A DNA stretch of 64,000 bases from Caldicoprobacter oshimai DSM 21659 (lineage in GTDB: Bacteria; Bacillota; Clostridia; Caldicoprobacterales; Caldicoprobacteraceae): positions 310,001 to 374,000 of the forward strand of contig JAGB01000001.1 in assembly GCA_000526435.1 (NCBI GenBank). The letters run 5' to 3'. Both the position numbers and the translations under genes were made by a program. The notes under the pieces are model-generated. The model searched no databases, was not told where the DNA came from, and saw nothing but the letters and a program-made list of their open reading frames with translations. Shown in pieces: positions 47,379 through 57,230 of this stretch (position 1 is the stretch's first letter; every line of letters begins with the position of its first letter).

Positions 47379-47588
47379 TTACATTATTCGCTGGCGCGGT
47401 GGAATAATCGCCCATGCAATCAGATAAGCGATAACTCCTCCAATAAAAGCGGTGAGAAAAATCGACGCAAGCACCCACGCCAACCTGACGAGAGTAGAAT
47501 CAATGCCGAAGTATTCAGCGATCCCGCCACATACGCCGGCGATCTTTTTATCGGTCTCCGAAAGATAAAGCTTTTTCAATGCAAACAC
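47379..47588 (-). CDS. PspC-domain membrane protein
   Basis: A 69-residue protein that is a single PspC domain: [35 protein letters not shown], then one long hydrophobic segment and IIPPR. The family acts in envelope stress responses or as small membrane anchors. It lies between uvrC and the HAD gene and may be co-transcribed with them. Confidence 0.85.
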   Translation of the reverse strand: MFALKKLYLSETDKKIAGVCGGIAEYFGIDSTLVRLAWVLASIFLTAFIGGVIAYLIAWAIIPPRQRIM

Positions 47589-47638
47589 CCCCTCGCTAAT
47601 AAGTATATAATGCCAGTCAAATCGATGTCCAGCCTTTT

Positions 47639-49513
47639 TTAAGCTTCTTCATGTCCGCGTAAATACTCAATGACGTTTTGAGCAGCCTGCCTGTTCATAC
47701 CCTCCACGCTGGCTAGCTCCTCTACCGTAGCGTTTCTTATGGCCTCTAGCGTACCAAAGCGCTTGAGCAAAGCCGCCCTGCGTTTGGGCCCAATTCCGGG
47801 GATATCCTCCAACACGGAATGCAGCCTGCTCTTCTCCCTCAGGCTACGGTGATAGCTTATAGCAAATCGATGTGCCTCATCCCGCACCCGCTGCAAGAGA
47901 TGGAGGGCATCCGAATTCTTGGGAATGTTGACCGGATCGCTTTTTCCCTCTACATATACCTCTTCCAACCTTTTGGCCAGGCTGATCACCGGTATATCTT
48001 CCAGTCCAAGCTTCCGCAGGGCTTCAATAGCAGCATTTAACTGCCCTTTCCCTCCGTCAATGAGCACCAAATCCGGCATTCTCGAAAACTTTCCATCCTC
48101 TGGAGATTTCCCCTGCTGTCTTAGCTCTGCAATCTCTTCCATACCGCGCCTGAAGCGCCTCTCTATCACCTCGGCCATGCTGGCAAAGTCGTTGGGTCCC
48201 TCAACCGTTTTTATCCTGAACCTGCGGTAGTCGCTGTTTTTAGGTTTTCCTCCTTCGAACACAACCATGGATGCCACCGTTTCAGTTCCCTGGATGTTGG
48301 ATATGTCAAACGCCTCTATGCGGTAGGGCGGCCTGTCTAGCCCAAGATACTCGGCCAATTGGTTAACAGCCCCCGCAGTTCTGGCCTCCTCCCTTTTCAG
48401 CTTATCCTCCAGGTTACGCAAAGCATCCTCGGCATTGCGCAGGGCCATATCCACCAGCTCTTTTTTATCGCCCTTCTTGGGAGCATGGATATAGACCCGG
48501 TTGCCCCTTTTCTCAGACAGCCACTTCATTATGACCTCGGCATCCTCTATATCTTCCTGCACCAAAATGACCTTGGGGATGTACAACGACATAATATAAA
48601 ACTGCTTGATGAACGACGATATTACCTCTTTAAGTTCGGTGTCTCGCGTATCATCCAGGACAAACTGCTCGGTGCCGATCAGCTTGCCATTTCGTACGAA
48701 AAACACCTGGGCCACAGTATTGGTATCCCCCTGGGCAAAAGCGATTACGTCCATATCCTCCACCGAAGAGGTGTACACCACCTTTTGGTTTTCCCTTATG
48801 CGTTCAATCGCGGCAATCCTATCCCTGTACCGCGCCGCCTTTTCAAATTCCAGGTTGTTGGCTGCCTCTGCCATCTTGGTCCTCAAATCCTGCAGCAAAT
48901 CGTCGTGCTTGCCGTCAAGAAATTTACATATCTCCTTGATCATTGCCTGATACTCTTCTTTGCTGATGTTACCCTGGCAGGGACCCTGGCACTGGTTTAT
49001 GTGAAAATACAGACAAGGCCGTCCTTCCCTGACACCCTCCTTCACGTTTTTGTTGCACGACCTTACAGGGAATATCCTGCGCAGCAGCTCGATGGTCTCC
49101 CGCACCGCCTTTGCACTTGTATAAGGGCCAAAGTATTTGTTTTTGTCTTTTTTTACCCTGCGAGTCATGATTACCCTGGGATATTCCTCTTCAGTGGTAA
49201 CCATTATATAAGGATAGGTTTTATCATCCTTGAGCAGAACGTTATACTTTGGCCTGTGCTTCTTTATCAAGTTGCATTCCAGTATGAGGGCTTCCAGCTC
49301 CGAGTCGGTCAATATATATTCAAAGTCCCGTATTTGGCTCACCATCACCCTGATTTTGGGCGAATGGTTACGGGAAGACTGAAAATACTGTTTCACCCTG
49401 TTTTTGAGCGATACGGCCTTGCCTACGTAAATGATGTCGCCGGCCTCATCCTTCATCAGATATACTCCCGGATGATCAGGAAGGTTCTTCAGCTTTTCCA
49501 TCAGGTACTCCAT
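47639..49513 (-). CDS. uvrC: Excinuclease ABC subunit C
   Basis: A 624-residue nuclease subunit of nucleotide excision repair that cuts on both sides of lesions marked by UvrAB. Domains in order: GIY-YIG ([26 protein letters not shown], about 14-40), a Cys-rich loop with CNKNVK and [13 protein letters not shown], the UVR helix pair (about 200-240), the RNase H-like nuclease (about 380-540; [13 protein letters not shown]), and C-terminal helix-hairpin-helix repeats ([17 protein letters not shown]). All parts look intact. Confidence 0.95.
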   Translation of the reverse strand: MEYLMEKLKNLPDHPGVYLMKDEAGDIIYVGKAVSLKNRVKQYFQSSRNHSPKIRVMVSQIRDFEYILTDSELEALILECNLIKKHRPKYNVLLKDDKTYPYIMVTTEEEYPRVIMTRRVKKDKNKYFGPYTSAKAVRETIELLRRIFPVRSCNKNVKEGVREGRPCLYFHINQCQGPCQGNISKEEYQAMIKEICKFLDGKHDDLLQDLRTKMAEAANNLEFEKAARYRDRIAAIERIRENQKVVYTSSVEDMDVIAFAQGDTNTVAQVFFVRNGKLIGTEQFVLDDTRDTELKEVISSFIKQFYIMSLYIPKVILVQEDIEDAEVIMKWLSEKRGNRVYIHAPKKGDKKELVDMALRNAEDALRNLEDKLKREEARTAGAVNQLAEYLGLDRPPYRIEAFDISNIQGTETVASMVVFEGGKPKNSDYRRFRIKTVEGPNDFASMAEVIERRFRRGMEEIAELRQQGKSPEDGKFSRMPDLVLIDGGKGQLNAAIEALRKLGLEDIPVISLAKRLEEVYVEGKSDPVNIPKNSDALHLLQRVRDEAHRFAISYHRSLREKSRLHSVLEDIPGIGPKRRAALLKRFGTLEAIRNATVEELASVEGMNRQAAQNVIEYLRGHEEA

Positions 49514-49622
49514 ACTCCTTGCACTGCCTTTCTGAGTCTGAGTCTCCTAACTATTTTAGCACATTTCACATTACAATTCACCTTTCAATTAAAACTTTAA
49601 ACGCTCTTCGAGTTTGTGCTAT

Positions 49623-49652
49623 AAAAAAAGAAGCCACACCTTGTATGGCTCC
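49623..49652 (-). terminator. Rho-independent terminator downstream of the ECF S-component gene
   Basis: On the minus strand GGAGCCA pairs with TGGCTTC and is followed by T7 (49629-49623). It ends the S-component transcript before uvrC, so uvrC needs its own promoter. Confidence 0.7.
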
Positions 49653-49746
49653 TTTCCCTATGCTGAACCTTGTATAGGCTCATTAAAACCAGAGGCGTAT
49701 ACTTACAAAAATTGCCCTGGTTACCCTATTAAAATAAGCTGCAGGT

Positions 49747-50253
49747 TCATCTCAGATGATGGGACACCTTTACAAGCGACAGCCGCGTAAGCGCGTTGTA
49801 TACCACCAAGGTTATGGCTGAATCCACCAGGTGGTGAAGCACAGTTCCTATTCCTACGGCAACAAATGCCTGGTTCAAGCTGAATCCAAAGGGCAGCACC
49901 ACCAATGCCTCCAGCAATCCGTGAAGAGGCGCCGTCATCAAAAGTATCATATAAAATGGCATACCCCTTTTGTACGCATACGCCCCCACCCCACCAAATA
50001 TGGCATGCATCAGGGCCCTAGCGCCAATGACCGGTGATGTCTTAAGCACAAAACCTAACCCCGATACAACACCTGTAAATACTGCAACTGCCGGGCTTAT
50101 GGTAATTGACAATAAAATGGGAACATGGGAAGCAATGGTAGCAGAAAAAGGGGGAATATGCACCATAAGAGGCGTATTTGCAAACAACAGGGGAATTAAA
50201 ATTGCAACGGCGGCCAGCAACCCTCCCACAACAATGTCTCTGGTTTTCACCAT
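49747..50253 (-). CDS. ECF transporter S-component-like membrane protein (possibly niacin type)
   Basis: A protein of about 168 residues with five or six hydrophobic segments, resembling vitamin-binding S components of energy-coupling-factor transporters; the HAIFGGVGAYAYKRG and LHGLLEALVVLPF segments recall the NiaX-like group. These bind a vitamin and use a shared EcfAAT module encoded elsewhere. I choose ATG 50253 (MVKTRDIVVGG), preceded by GGGAGGGAGAGG; a GTG six codons upstream lacks a ribosome site. A strong promoter with doubled 15-bp repeats lies upstream. The vitamin is a guess. Confidence 0.65.
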   Translation of the reverse strand: MVKTRDIVVGGLLAAVAILIPLLFANTPLMVHIPPFSATIASHVPILLSITISPAVAVFTGVVSGLGFVLKTSPVIGARALMHAIFGGVGAYAYKRGMPFYMILLMTAPLHGLLEALVVLPFGFSLNQAFVAVGIGTVLHHLVDSAITLVVYNALTRLSLVKVSHHLR

Positions 50254-50341
50254 GGATCCTCTCCCTCCCACTCTTTTAAGATGATGCCACTTGCTCAGCG
50301 GCTTGGACTTACGAGCACTAGCAACGTCAATTTGTTAACAT

Positions 50342-50371
50342 ATTATACTCCTTAAACTGTTGTCTTGTCAA
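50342..50371 (-). promoter_or_regulatory. Strong sigma-A promoter of the S-component gene
   Basis: On the minus strand TTGACA (50371-50366) and TATAAT (50347-50342) are separated by 18 bases, about 90 bases before the start codon. Confidence 0.75.
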
Positions 50372-50395
50372 TAGTAAAGTCTGTTGTCTTGTCAA
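50357..50395 (-). repeat. Two 15-bp direct repeats over the -35 region
   Basis: CTGTTGTCTTGTCAA occurs at 50357-50371 and again at 50381-50395, 24 bases apart. The first copy contains the -35 hexamer, so a protein bound to both copies could control the promoter. Confidence 0.55.
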
Positions 50396-50437
50396 GTTTG
50401 TAGGTTGCCTTCGCGTAAGTTGGGGAGGGAAAGAGAA

Positions 50438-51898
50438 TCAATACCCCAATTCAACGGCCTTTTCAAGAACCTTCCTGGCCAGGGGCGCTGCCTGCGTTCC
50501 CCCAGTTTCGCCTTGGCCTACATCTTCCAGCAAAACGGCAATGGCCAGCGTTGGATTGTCAACAGGAGCAAATCCGACAAACCAAGCAATGTTCTTGTTT
50601 GATTCATCCTTTGAGCCTTCTTCAGCCGTACCCGTCTTCCCTGCAATTGTTATTTTGTTTGATTGTGCTTGCTTGCCTGTACCCTCCAGGACCACCTTGA
50701 CCATCATATTTTTCAGTGCTTCAGCATTTTCTTTATCCAAAACTTTCCTGTATACATCGGGTTCCAGCTGTTTTTGGATATCACCATTGCGCCCCACTAC
50801 CTTGTACAGGAGTTTCGGCTCCATCATAATCCCGTCATTGGCTATGGTGGCTGCTATCATGGCCATATGAAGGGGGGTTACCAGGACTTTGCCCTGGCCT
50901 ATAGCTGTCCAGGCCATCTCCTGCTTGCTGGTTCTGTAGCCAATGGGAAGGCTGCTCGGTTTCACCTTTATATCCGAAAACAAAAAATCGTCGTTGAATC
51001 CAAATCTTTTGCCTGTTTTCAATAAATCCTTCCATTCGATCTCGATTCCCAGGCTTGCAAATGTCGTATTGCACGAAACCACCAGCGCCTGCGTTAAATC
51101 CAACTCGCCATGTGCTTCTCCCTTATAACACTGTATCCTTTCACCATCAAACTCAACGGCTCCAGTGCAGTTGAACTTCCTTTGGCGTATATCTTCTATG
51201 TTTTCCAGAGCAGAAGCTGCTGTAATCAGTTTAAATATAGAGCCAGGCGGATACAACCCCTGTGTGGCTCGATTCACCAGGCTATCATCGTCAACCCTTT
51301 CCATATCATTGGGATTGAAGGTGGGATGGCTTACCATAGTAAGTATTTCACCGGTTTTGGGATTTATCAATACCACGCTTCCTTTCTTACCCTGCTTTCT
51401 CATAAGCCCGCTGACATAATCCTGAAGCCTGAAGTCCACCGTCAGAACCACGTCGTTTCCCCGTTCCTGAGGCAAAAAGGCTTTCTGGTATATCTTCTCT
51501 ATGAGGCTGTTGTTGTATCCCATAAGATAATAGATGTAGAATGCCTCCACACCCATTCGCCCATATTTGCTGTGATTGACCCCGACAACGTGGGCTACGC
51601 TGGCAGCCTCATTGTGATAAACCCTGAAATAGTATTTTTCGTCTTTGCCGGTTGTGGGATTTTTTACGAGTTCGTCTTTGGTTTCCGCAAGCACTACGCC
51701 GTTTCTATCCATGATACTACCGGGTATAATCCGAGGATTTGTTTCATCCATCTTCACACGGGTATTATAGGAATCTGCAAACCACCTGCTTCCGTAGAAC
51801 AACACGGCATAACAAAAGTAAGCAATCAATGACAGATAAAGCGCAGTAAGGACCAGGAGCACGCCGATGGTGTTTCTTTTAATCTTCCTCTTGCTCAT
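50438..51898 (-). CDS. Penicillin-binding protein, class B transpeptidase (PBP2/FtsI-like)
   Basis: A single-pass membrane protein with an N-terminal helix (GVLLVLTALYLSLIAYFCYAVLF), a PBP dimerisation region (RIIPGSIMDRNGVVLAET) and a transpeptidase domain with SxxK (GSIFKLI), SxN (VSCNTTF) and KTGT (IAGKTGTAEE). It cross-links peptidoglycan in septum or wall synthesis. I prefer ATG 51898 (MSKRKIKRN; 487 residues), with GAGGAGG 12 bases upstream; ATG 51910 is too close to that site. The gene overlaps the end of the ftsW-like gene by about 20 bases, so the two are translated together as a glycosyltransferase-transpeptidase pair. Confidence 0.88.
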   Translation of the reverse strand: MSKRKIKRNTIGVLLVLTALYLSLIAYFCYAVLFYGSRWFADSYNTRVKMDETNPRIIPGSIMDRNGVVLAETKDELVKNPTTGKDEKYYFRVYHNEAASVAHVVGVNHSKYGRMGVEAFYIYYLMGYNNSLIEKIYQKAFLPQERGNDVVLTVDFRLQDYVSGLMRKQGKKGSVVLINPKTGEILTMVSHPTFNPNDMERVDDDSLVNRATQGLYPPGSIFKLITAASALENIEDIRQRKFNCTGAVEFDGERIQCYKGEAHGELDLTQALVVSCNTTFASLGIEIEWKDLLKTGKRFGFNDDFLFSDIKVKPSSLPIGYRTSKQEMAWTAIGQGKVLVTPLHMAMIAATIANDGIMMEPKLLYKVVGRNGDIQKQLEPDVYRKVLDKENAEALKNMMVKVVLEGTGKQAQSNKITIAGKTGTAEEGSKDESNKNIAWFVGFAPVDNPTLAIAVLLEDVGQGETGGTQAAPLARKVLEKAVELGY

Positions 51899-53270
51899 CG
51901 TAACGTTCATCCTCCTCACCGTGCTGCTGCGCGTCCTTGTCCTGCTTTTTCTGGTTGTTTTTAATGGCTATCCCCTGCATTATACCCAGCAGTCCGAAGC
52001 TCACCAGCATGGAACTACCTCCATAGCTCACAAAAGGCATGGTAACCCCCGTCAGAGGGATCAACTTGACAACCCCACCTATGATAGTGAAGCTTTGGAT
52101 GGCAAGGGATATGGTGGCTCCCATGGCCAGCAGCGTGTCTCCCGGTTTTTTTGCTCTCAGAGCAATAACAGCCCCTCTCACCATTATCAACAGATAAAGC
52201 CCTATTATTGATACACCGGTTAGTATCCCCATCTCTTCGCAAATTGCGGCAAATATAAAATCTGTCTTGGAAGCCGGGATTACATATGGCGAACCCAAGC
52301 CCAAGCCCAAACCTACCCAGCCGCCGCTGGCAATGGCTATAAGCGATTGAGCAATTTGATACCCTTTGTTCTCCACATCTGCCCAGGGATTGCGCCATGC
52401 TGCTATACGGGTACGCACATGCCCAAATAGATGATAGCTTATAAAGGCGCCCAGAGAAGCCAGGAAAGAAGCGCCAGCGGCTATCAACCAATCGGAAGTG
52501 GCTATATAATAAAGAAATACGAAAAGGCAAAAATAAAGAAATGCTGCTCCAAGGTCCTTTTGCAGCACCACAAGCAGTATCACGGACGCCGTAAACAGCA
52601 ATACCGGTAAGCGCCTTAACCTGTTCTTGTTTGTTTTCAGATCTGCGCTCAAAACGAACACCAGGATAATCTTTACAAACTCTGAGGGCTGCACGTTGTA
52701 CTTCCAAATTTGTATCCAGTTTTTTGCCCCGCCTATCTCCTTCCCTATGGCCAGGGTCAATATCAAAACTCCGAGGCCAATAATCATCAAAGGATAGTTC
52801 AGCTTATCCCAGTGCTTGAAGAATTTTACATATAGGATGGTGAGCAATAAAAAAATGCTGCCCAGCCCAAACCATTCCACCTGGCGAAATGCAAGAGCGG
52901 GCTGCAGCCTCTGAAGCATAATGAAACCAACTATACACAGTGTATCAACCATCAGCAGCAAATATCTGTCTATCCCGCCAAACAGGTAACACAATAACAA
53001 ATATTGAAACAAAAAAGTAGAGCACACCAGTATGCCCATCAATAAAGTCAAAACATCCAATTTGCCATTTAGCGACAAAAGGACAAAAGCCGTCAAGGCA
53101 AACAGCACCAGCACAAACGGGATGTTGCCGGTTGATTCCTCTGCTGTTGCCTTGACGTTGCTCAAATACCGCACCGTGGAAACCAAGCTGCGCACAAATA
53201 TATATAAAATGAGCAGCACAAACCAGTATCTCATGGTAAGGGCAAGTATCTCGTACTCTTTAGCAGGCAT
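51879..53270 (-). CDS. SEDS-family peptidoglycan polymerase (FtsW/RodA/SpoVE)
   Basis: A 463-residue membrane protein with about twelve segments. The SEDS motifs are present: IGGAKNWIQIWKYNVQPSEFVKIILVF, LQKDLGAAFLYF, and near the end VKLIPLTGVTMPFVSYGGSSML. SEDS proteins polymerise lipid II glycan and work with the class B PBP encoded next in the operon. Whether it serves division, elongation or sporulation cannot be decided from sequence. The C-terminal tail is highly charged (Asp/Glu rich). Confidence 0.9.
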   Translation of the reverse strand: MPAKEYEILALTMRYWFVLLILYIFVRSLVSTVRYLSNVKATAEESTGNIPFVLVLFALTAFVLLSLNGKLDVLTLLMGILVCSTFLFQYLLLCYLFGGIDRYLLLMVDTLCIVGFIMLQRLQPALAFRQVEWFGLGSIFLLLTILYVKFFKHWDKLNYPLMIIGLGVLILTLAIGKEIGGAKNWIQIWKYNVQPSEFVKIILVFVLSADLKTNKNRLRRLPVLLFTASVILLVVLQKDLGAAFLYFCLFVFLYYIATSDWLIAAGASFLASLGAFISYHLFGHVRTRIAAWRNPWADVENKGYQIAQSLIAIASGGWVGLGLGLGSPYVIPASKTDFIFAAICEEMGILTGVSIIGLYLLIMVRGAVIALRAKKPGDTLLAMGATISLAIQSFTIIGGVVKLIPLTGVTMPFVSYGGSSMLVSFGLLGIMQGIAIKNNQKKQDKDAQQHGEEDERYDEQEED

Positions 53271-53383
53271 CTCCCCACTGCCTTTCCGTTCGATATAGTT
53301 TCTTCTTCATATTTTAATCTTCTTTAACGGAAAAGTAAAGCTTACAAAGATAGGAGGCCTGCTACCATAAAGCCCAAAGGAGA

Positions 53384-56300
53384 TCAGCCCAACATTATGG
53401 TGGCTGACCCTATGCCAAAAGGAAGCACTGTATACCTTTCTGTAAAGTTAGCGAAATCCACAAAGGTGTGCGGTCCCACAAACAAAGCATCCTCAATTCC
53501 TGCAACACGATTGGGGCCCATGAGGTTAAAAAGCGTAGTAGCTGCCACCAGCTTTATCTCATTCTGCCCCGCCCTTATAAATTCCGTCACATCGAATACA
53601 TAAGGACGCCAGTATTTTACCCCACAATATTCCCCATTGACATAGAGCTCAATGCAGGCAGCCTCCACATCGTTTATCTTCAAGTATATCCTCTTTCCTT
53701 CTTCAATGACATCGGCCTTGAGGTCCACACACGACTTGAACTCGGCTTTACCGGCATAGAACGGATATCCGGAAACAGTAAGGTTGCCACAGTTGGACAC
53801 GCTGATGCATCCGTCTATCGCAAACTTCACCTTATCATCATCCACCACCGCAAAGTCTCCCACGATGTACACCGCTTCTACCTCGGTGGGTGCATGGCTT
53901 TTAAAATCTTCAACCCGCAAATGCGTCCCCGGCCCGGTTATGTTGTTGGACTTCTTGCCTTCAAGCACCAGTTTGTTTTTGCCCTTCACCAAAGTCCCGG
54001 TCAGCGGTACCTTGGTGAAATTCACATCTTTCCAGCTCTTTTGCGGATCAAAGGCTCCCATCTCTCCCCTGCGTTTGAGCGGCTTTACCTCTACCCCGTT
54101 GCAGGTAATCCTATCCAGGTTTTCGGCCACCTCTATGGCTGCAAATACTTCACCCTCTGGAAGGTTCAGTACCTCAAAGATGTATTCGGCTCTGAACGGC
54201 GTCCCCTCAGGCGCTTTGTAAAACCACTGATGCAGCACCTTGGTAACAGGTTCATCCTGCGCCACCAATTTGCCATCCAGATACAGGGTAACGTCGTTAA
54301 TGGGCATTACGTTTTGTTCAAGAACCGATACCTCCCAATCACGTACAAACTGCAATGCAAGGGGTTGCTCAACCAGCTGCACTCCGCTGTCCAGATAGGC
54401 GGGTGCTGGTTTAGCTGGAATTTCGGCATTGGGCAGCAGAATGAGAAGGCTTCCAGCAGGATAGAACCTGACCTTGAATTCAATTCGGCCATCGCGCCAA
54501 ACCGCCGGCAGGCGGAATACCTCCCCTGACATCAAATCCAAAATGAGAGGCGTACCCTGACCAGGCACAGAAACTTTGGCCCAAACCTCTCGCTTCTCAT
54601 CGGTGTTGGCCAAAAACAGCAGCCTGCCCTGGCTCAAGCTACGTTGATGGCATAAAACCTTATGGGCATTGGAACCGGTTGCCTCGTCTATGATTTTAAT
54701 TCTATCTTTGTAATAACCATCAAGTATGAAAATCACGTCGCTTACGGTCTTCACCCTGTGTATGCCCTCTGGCCAATCGATGGCAGCTACCTTTCCATCG
54801 ATCCTTTCGGGCATCGGATACATGAATATCAGCCTGTCTGGGCCGGCTGCCTGTGCGAACTCCTTCAAAAGCCTGACGGTGGATGAGCGCAGTGTCAGAG
54901 CCGGCGGAACTACCACCGTAGAATATGAATGCTGCCCTATTACAAGCTTGCCATCTACGACCTTAGCATATTTCTCCATTATCATCTCATCGCCATAATG
55001 GAAATCCAGCTTATTAGCCATGAGCGTTTTGGAAAGGTTTGTAAATGGCTCATCGTATACTCCCTTTTCTATCGCATAGTTGTTATACCTGTGCAATGGC
55101 GAATATTCGCTCCATACGCTGGCGATGGGATGCAAAACCAGTATATCAACATCCCTCTTGCCCTGGGACACGGCGTAGCACAGGCGGCCTATATAATCGC
55201 CGAACTGCCTTTCATTTTCCCACCACGGCTGCTGGTAGTAGAAGTTGGGTGGATAGTCCCTCTTCCTTTCACCCCGCATCGAATAAAGCGACAGATGGTG
55301 GTTTACAAAGCTTATGCCCAGCGCAGCCTGCCAGTCAGCTATCCACTTCCTGTGGTAAAAGCTGGATTGCTGGCCTATGCAGCCAAACACCTCGCAAAAG
55401 GCCCTTTCCTTGCCCAGCTGATCGACAACAGATGTGACCTGTTTTACCGTGACCAGCTGGTCAACATGCCTTCCCAGCTTGTCGATCCCAGGCCAGTGCA
55501 TAAACTCGTAATGCGGCATAGCAGCGCCGATCCACTGAAGCTGGGAAACCAGCGTATCCTCAGCCATGAAGTGGCCGGTCATCTTCAGGTTGTTATTTTC
55601 GCACCATGTATAATACTCTTTGGTAAAACTTTCAAGGAATAAGCGGGTTGCGGCATCAAAAAAGTCAAAACGAACTTTGCGGTAATCATCTACATCAAAG
55701 AACAGCTCATGCAGGTGCTCCTCAATATCGTAGCCTTTCAGGTCTTTGAAGAACGGCGGAAGGCATTCTGACCAGGGCAATGCTGGAACGTTGTAGTGTC
55801 CTGCCATAAGGTAGCATGGTTCATCCGTGAATATACCTGGGATTTCTTTTCCAAAGTATTCCCCGCAAGCTTCCTTGTATCGTTCATGTGTGCAGTCAAT
55901 GAAGGCTTTAACCGCTTCAGGGTTCATCAAGTCCACATAGCACGTACCGTTGAACCAAGCGTTCCCCAGCGTTGACACCCTCTTGCATATGTAATAGGTA
56001 TCGCCTTCATGGACGTATTCTGCAAGCACCGTATCGTTCTCGGTCAACTCCTCCTTTTTGAGCAGCACCAGTGTGCGGCTCCTGTACTCTTCACTGGCGG
56101 TAGGCACTTCGCCGCCTGCAAAGCCCGAAGGCCATTTGTCTTCGTCGTACAGCCATGCAAAGGTTTGGGTGGCCCTCGCATGCTGCGCACACGTGCGAAC
56201 CATTTCCATCCACTGCTGTGAGAGGTATCCAGTCACAAGGCCCACGCGGGAGTGCATGAAATACCCTCCCCAGCCTTTTTGAGCCATCTCGCTTATCTGC

Positions 56301-56395
56301 CTTTTCAGCTCTTCTTTGTCCAGCTTATCGTTCCAGCTCCAAAAAGGCGCAGGCCGATAAATAGGTGCCGGATTTTTAAATTCCTGTAAATCCAT
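53384..56395 (-). CDS. Large glycoside hydrolase, GH106-like (alpha-L-rhamnosidase-related)
   Basis: A protein of 1003 residues from ATG 56395 (MDLQEFKNP), which has GGGGGGA six bases upstream; the longer frame adds 12 residues. The N-terminal barrel has RPAPFWSWNDKLDKEELKRQI, KGWGGYFMHSRVGL, FAWLYDEDKWPSGFAGG, IFTDEPCY and MTGHFMAEDTL, which recall GH106 and related glycosyl hydrolases. The C-terminal third looks like beta-sandwich carbohydrate-binding modules (YLDGKLVAQDEPV; ELYVNGEYCGVKYWRPYVFDVT). Glu and Asp in FTDEP and GHFMAED may be catalytic. No signal peptide is present, so it should act inside the cell. Linkage specificity is not predictable. Confidence 0.7.
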   Translation of the reverse strand: MDLQEFKNPAPIYRPAPFWSWNDKLDKEELKRQISEMAQKGWGGYFMHSRVGLVTGYLSQQWMEMVRTCAQHARATQTFAWLYDEDKWPSGFAGGEVPTASEEYRSRTLVLLKKEELTENDTVLAEYVHEGDTYYICKRVSTLGNAWFNGTCYVDLMNPEAVKAFIDCTHERYKEACGEYFGKEIPGIFTDEPCYLMAGHYNVPALPWSECLPPFFKDLKGYDIEEHLHELFFDVDDYRKVRFDFFDAATRLFLESFTKEYYTWCENNNLKMTGHFMAEDTLVSQLQWIGAAMPHYEFMHWPGIDKLGRHVDQLVTVKQVTSVVDQLGKERAFCEVFGCIGQQSSFYHRKWIADWQAALGISFVNHHLSLYSMRGERKRDYPPNFYYQQPWWENERQFGDYIGRLCYAVSQGKRDVDILVLHPIASVWSEYSPLHRYNNYAIEKGVYDEPFTNLSKTLMANKLDFHYGDEMIMEKYAKVVDGKLVIGQHSYSTVVVPPALTLRSSTVRLLKEFAQAAGPDRLIFMYPMPERIDGKVAAIDWPEGIHRVKTVSDVIFILDGYYKDRIKIIDEATGSNAHKVLCHQRSLSQGRLLFLANTDEKREVWAKVSVPGQGTPLILDLMSGEVFRLPAVWRDGRIEFKVRFYPAGSLLILLPNAEIPAKPAPAYLDSGVQLVEQPLALQFVRDWEVSVLEQNVMPINDVTLYLDGKLVAQDEPVTKVLHQWFYKAPEGTPFRAEYIFEVLNLPEGEVFAAIEVAENLDRITCNGVEVKPLKRRGEMGAFDPQKSWKDVNFTKVPLTGTLVKGKNKLVLEGKKSNNITGPGTHLRVEDFKSHAPTEVEAVYIVGDFAVVDDDKVKFAIDGCISVSNCGNLTVSGYPFYAGKAEFKSCVDLKADVIEEGKRIYLKINDVEAACIELYVNGEYCGVKYWRPYVFDVTEFIRAGQNEIKLVAATTLFNLMGPNRVAGIEDALFVGPHTFVDFANFTERYTVLPFGIGSATIMLG

Positions 56396-56601
56396 ATAAA
56401 TCCCCCCAAAGCTATAATTTAAGAACGCCAATCTAATCTGCTTGAAGATGTAAAAATCGAATGTGCTTGCTTACATCATCAGAGGAAACTCTATTTTGAC
56501 GTTTGCTGCCATGGCCTTAAAGAAAGAGAAGAACAGTCTTTGTCTTAATTATAGCTTAATTGGAAAAATATTCAACAACTCCACACCGTTTAAGTCAAAT
56601 A

Positions 56602-56630
56602 TTGATTTGCCGTTGTTTGTATGCTATAAT
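56602..56630 (+). promoter_or_regulatory. Promoter of tRNA-Arg
   Basis: TTGATT (56602-56607) and TATAAT (56625-56630) with a 17-base spacer lie directly upstream of the tRNA. Confidence 0.75.
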
Positions 56631-56642
56631 TATCCTTGACGG

Positions 56643-56718
56643 GCGCCTGTAGCTCAGGGGATAGAGTGTTCGACTCCGAATCGAAAGGTCGCGGGTTCGA
56701 GTCCCGCCAGGCGCACCA
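56643..56718 (+). tRNA. tRNA-Arg (anticodon CCG)
   Basis: A 7-bp acceptor stem GCGCCTG/CAGGCGC, D-arm, anticodon stem TTCGA/TCGAA with loop CTCCGAA (anticodon CCG, reading CGG), T-arm GCGGGTTCGAGTCCCGC, and an encoded CCA at 56716-56718. Confidence 0.95.
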
Positions 56719-56721
56719 AAA

Positions 56722-56750
56722 CCCTGTAACAAAGCGGTTACAGGGCTTTT
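56722..56750 (+). terminator. Rho-independent terminator after tRNA-Arg
   Basis: CCCTGTAAC (56722-56730) pairs with GTTACAGGG (56737-56745), followed by CTTTT. Confidence 0.85.
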
Positions 56751-56816
56751 CATTTTCTGGAAATTGGTTTTCCCCACCCTTTTCCCACAGTAAAAAATGT
56801 AATTTTTTCGTTTTGC

Positions 56817-57209
56817 TTATGGAAGAATCAACTTCATATTTGTTACGTCTATATATGGTGATATATCCTCATCGTACTCTTTTATTGATACCCCCTCATT
56901 GAGAGCAGTTATCTCTCCCACATAATCTTCTGCTTTGTATACCTTTTTGCTTGACTGCAAATCAATTATATACCCTTCATACTGCACAACTACGTGATAA
57001 ATGTACAGCTCCTCGGATTTATTGTCCGGCGTTCTAAAAAACGCCAGCCGGTGCCCCTCTTTCGGCGCAATAAACGTTATCTTTTTCTTTTCCCCAGGCA
57101 ATTTATCCAGTAATTTCATCACCTTTTCCGCTATCTCGGAGCAGTCCTCATTTTCATGCATCTGTATGTTAGCTTCACTTATCAGCCCTTTTAGTTCATC
57201 ATAATCCAC
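56817..57209 (-). CDS. Small protein with Cys-His-Asp arrangement, possible papain-fold (Tox-PL-like) domain
   Basis: A 130-residue protein from GTG 57209 (after GGGGGAAG); a TTG five codons upstream lacks a ribosome site. I do not recognise it with confidence. Cys23 starts a helix (EDCSEIAEKVMKLL) and His72 and Asp88-minus-5 (Asp83) lie on adjacent predicted strands (YIYHVVVQYEGYIIDLQ). That C...H...G-Y-I-x-D layout is the pattern of papain-fold peptidases and papain-like toxin domains in polymorphic toxin systems. It follows the 205-residue gene by a few bases, so the two are an operon. An ordinary cytoplasmic protein of unknown function is the alternative. Confidence 0.45.
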   Translation of the reverse strand: MDYDELKGLISEANIQMHENEDCSEIAEKVMKLLDKLPGEKKKITFIAPKEGHRLAFFRTPDNKSEELYIYHVVVQYEGYIIDLQSSKKVYKAEDYVGEITALNEGVSIKEYDEDISPYIDVTNMKLILP

Positions 57210-57230
57210 TTTTGCTTCCCCCAAAAATCG

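Noticed and set aside
48359-49600. 413-codon plus-strand frame
   Set aside because: It lies entirely opposite uvrC, shows no domain, and is a by-product of uvrC codon bias.
53468-54529. 353-codon plus-strand frame
   Set aside because: Antisense to the large glycoside hydrolase; no recognisable features or ribosome site.
56595-56777. 60-codon minus-strand frame with GGTRTRDLSIRSRTLYPLSYRR
   Set aside because: It is the reverse complement of the tRNA-Arg gene; this peptide is a well-known false annotation over tRNAs.
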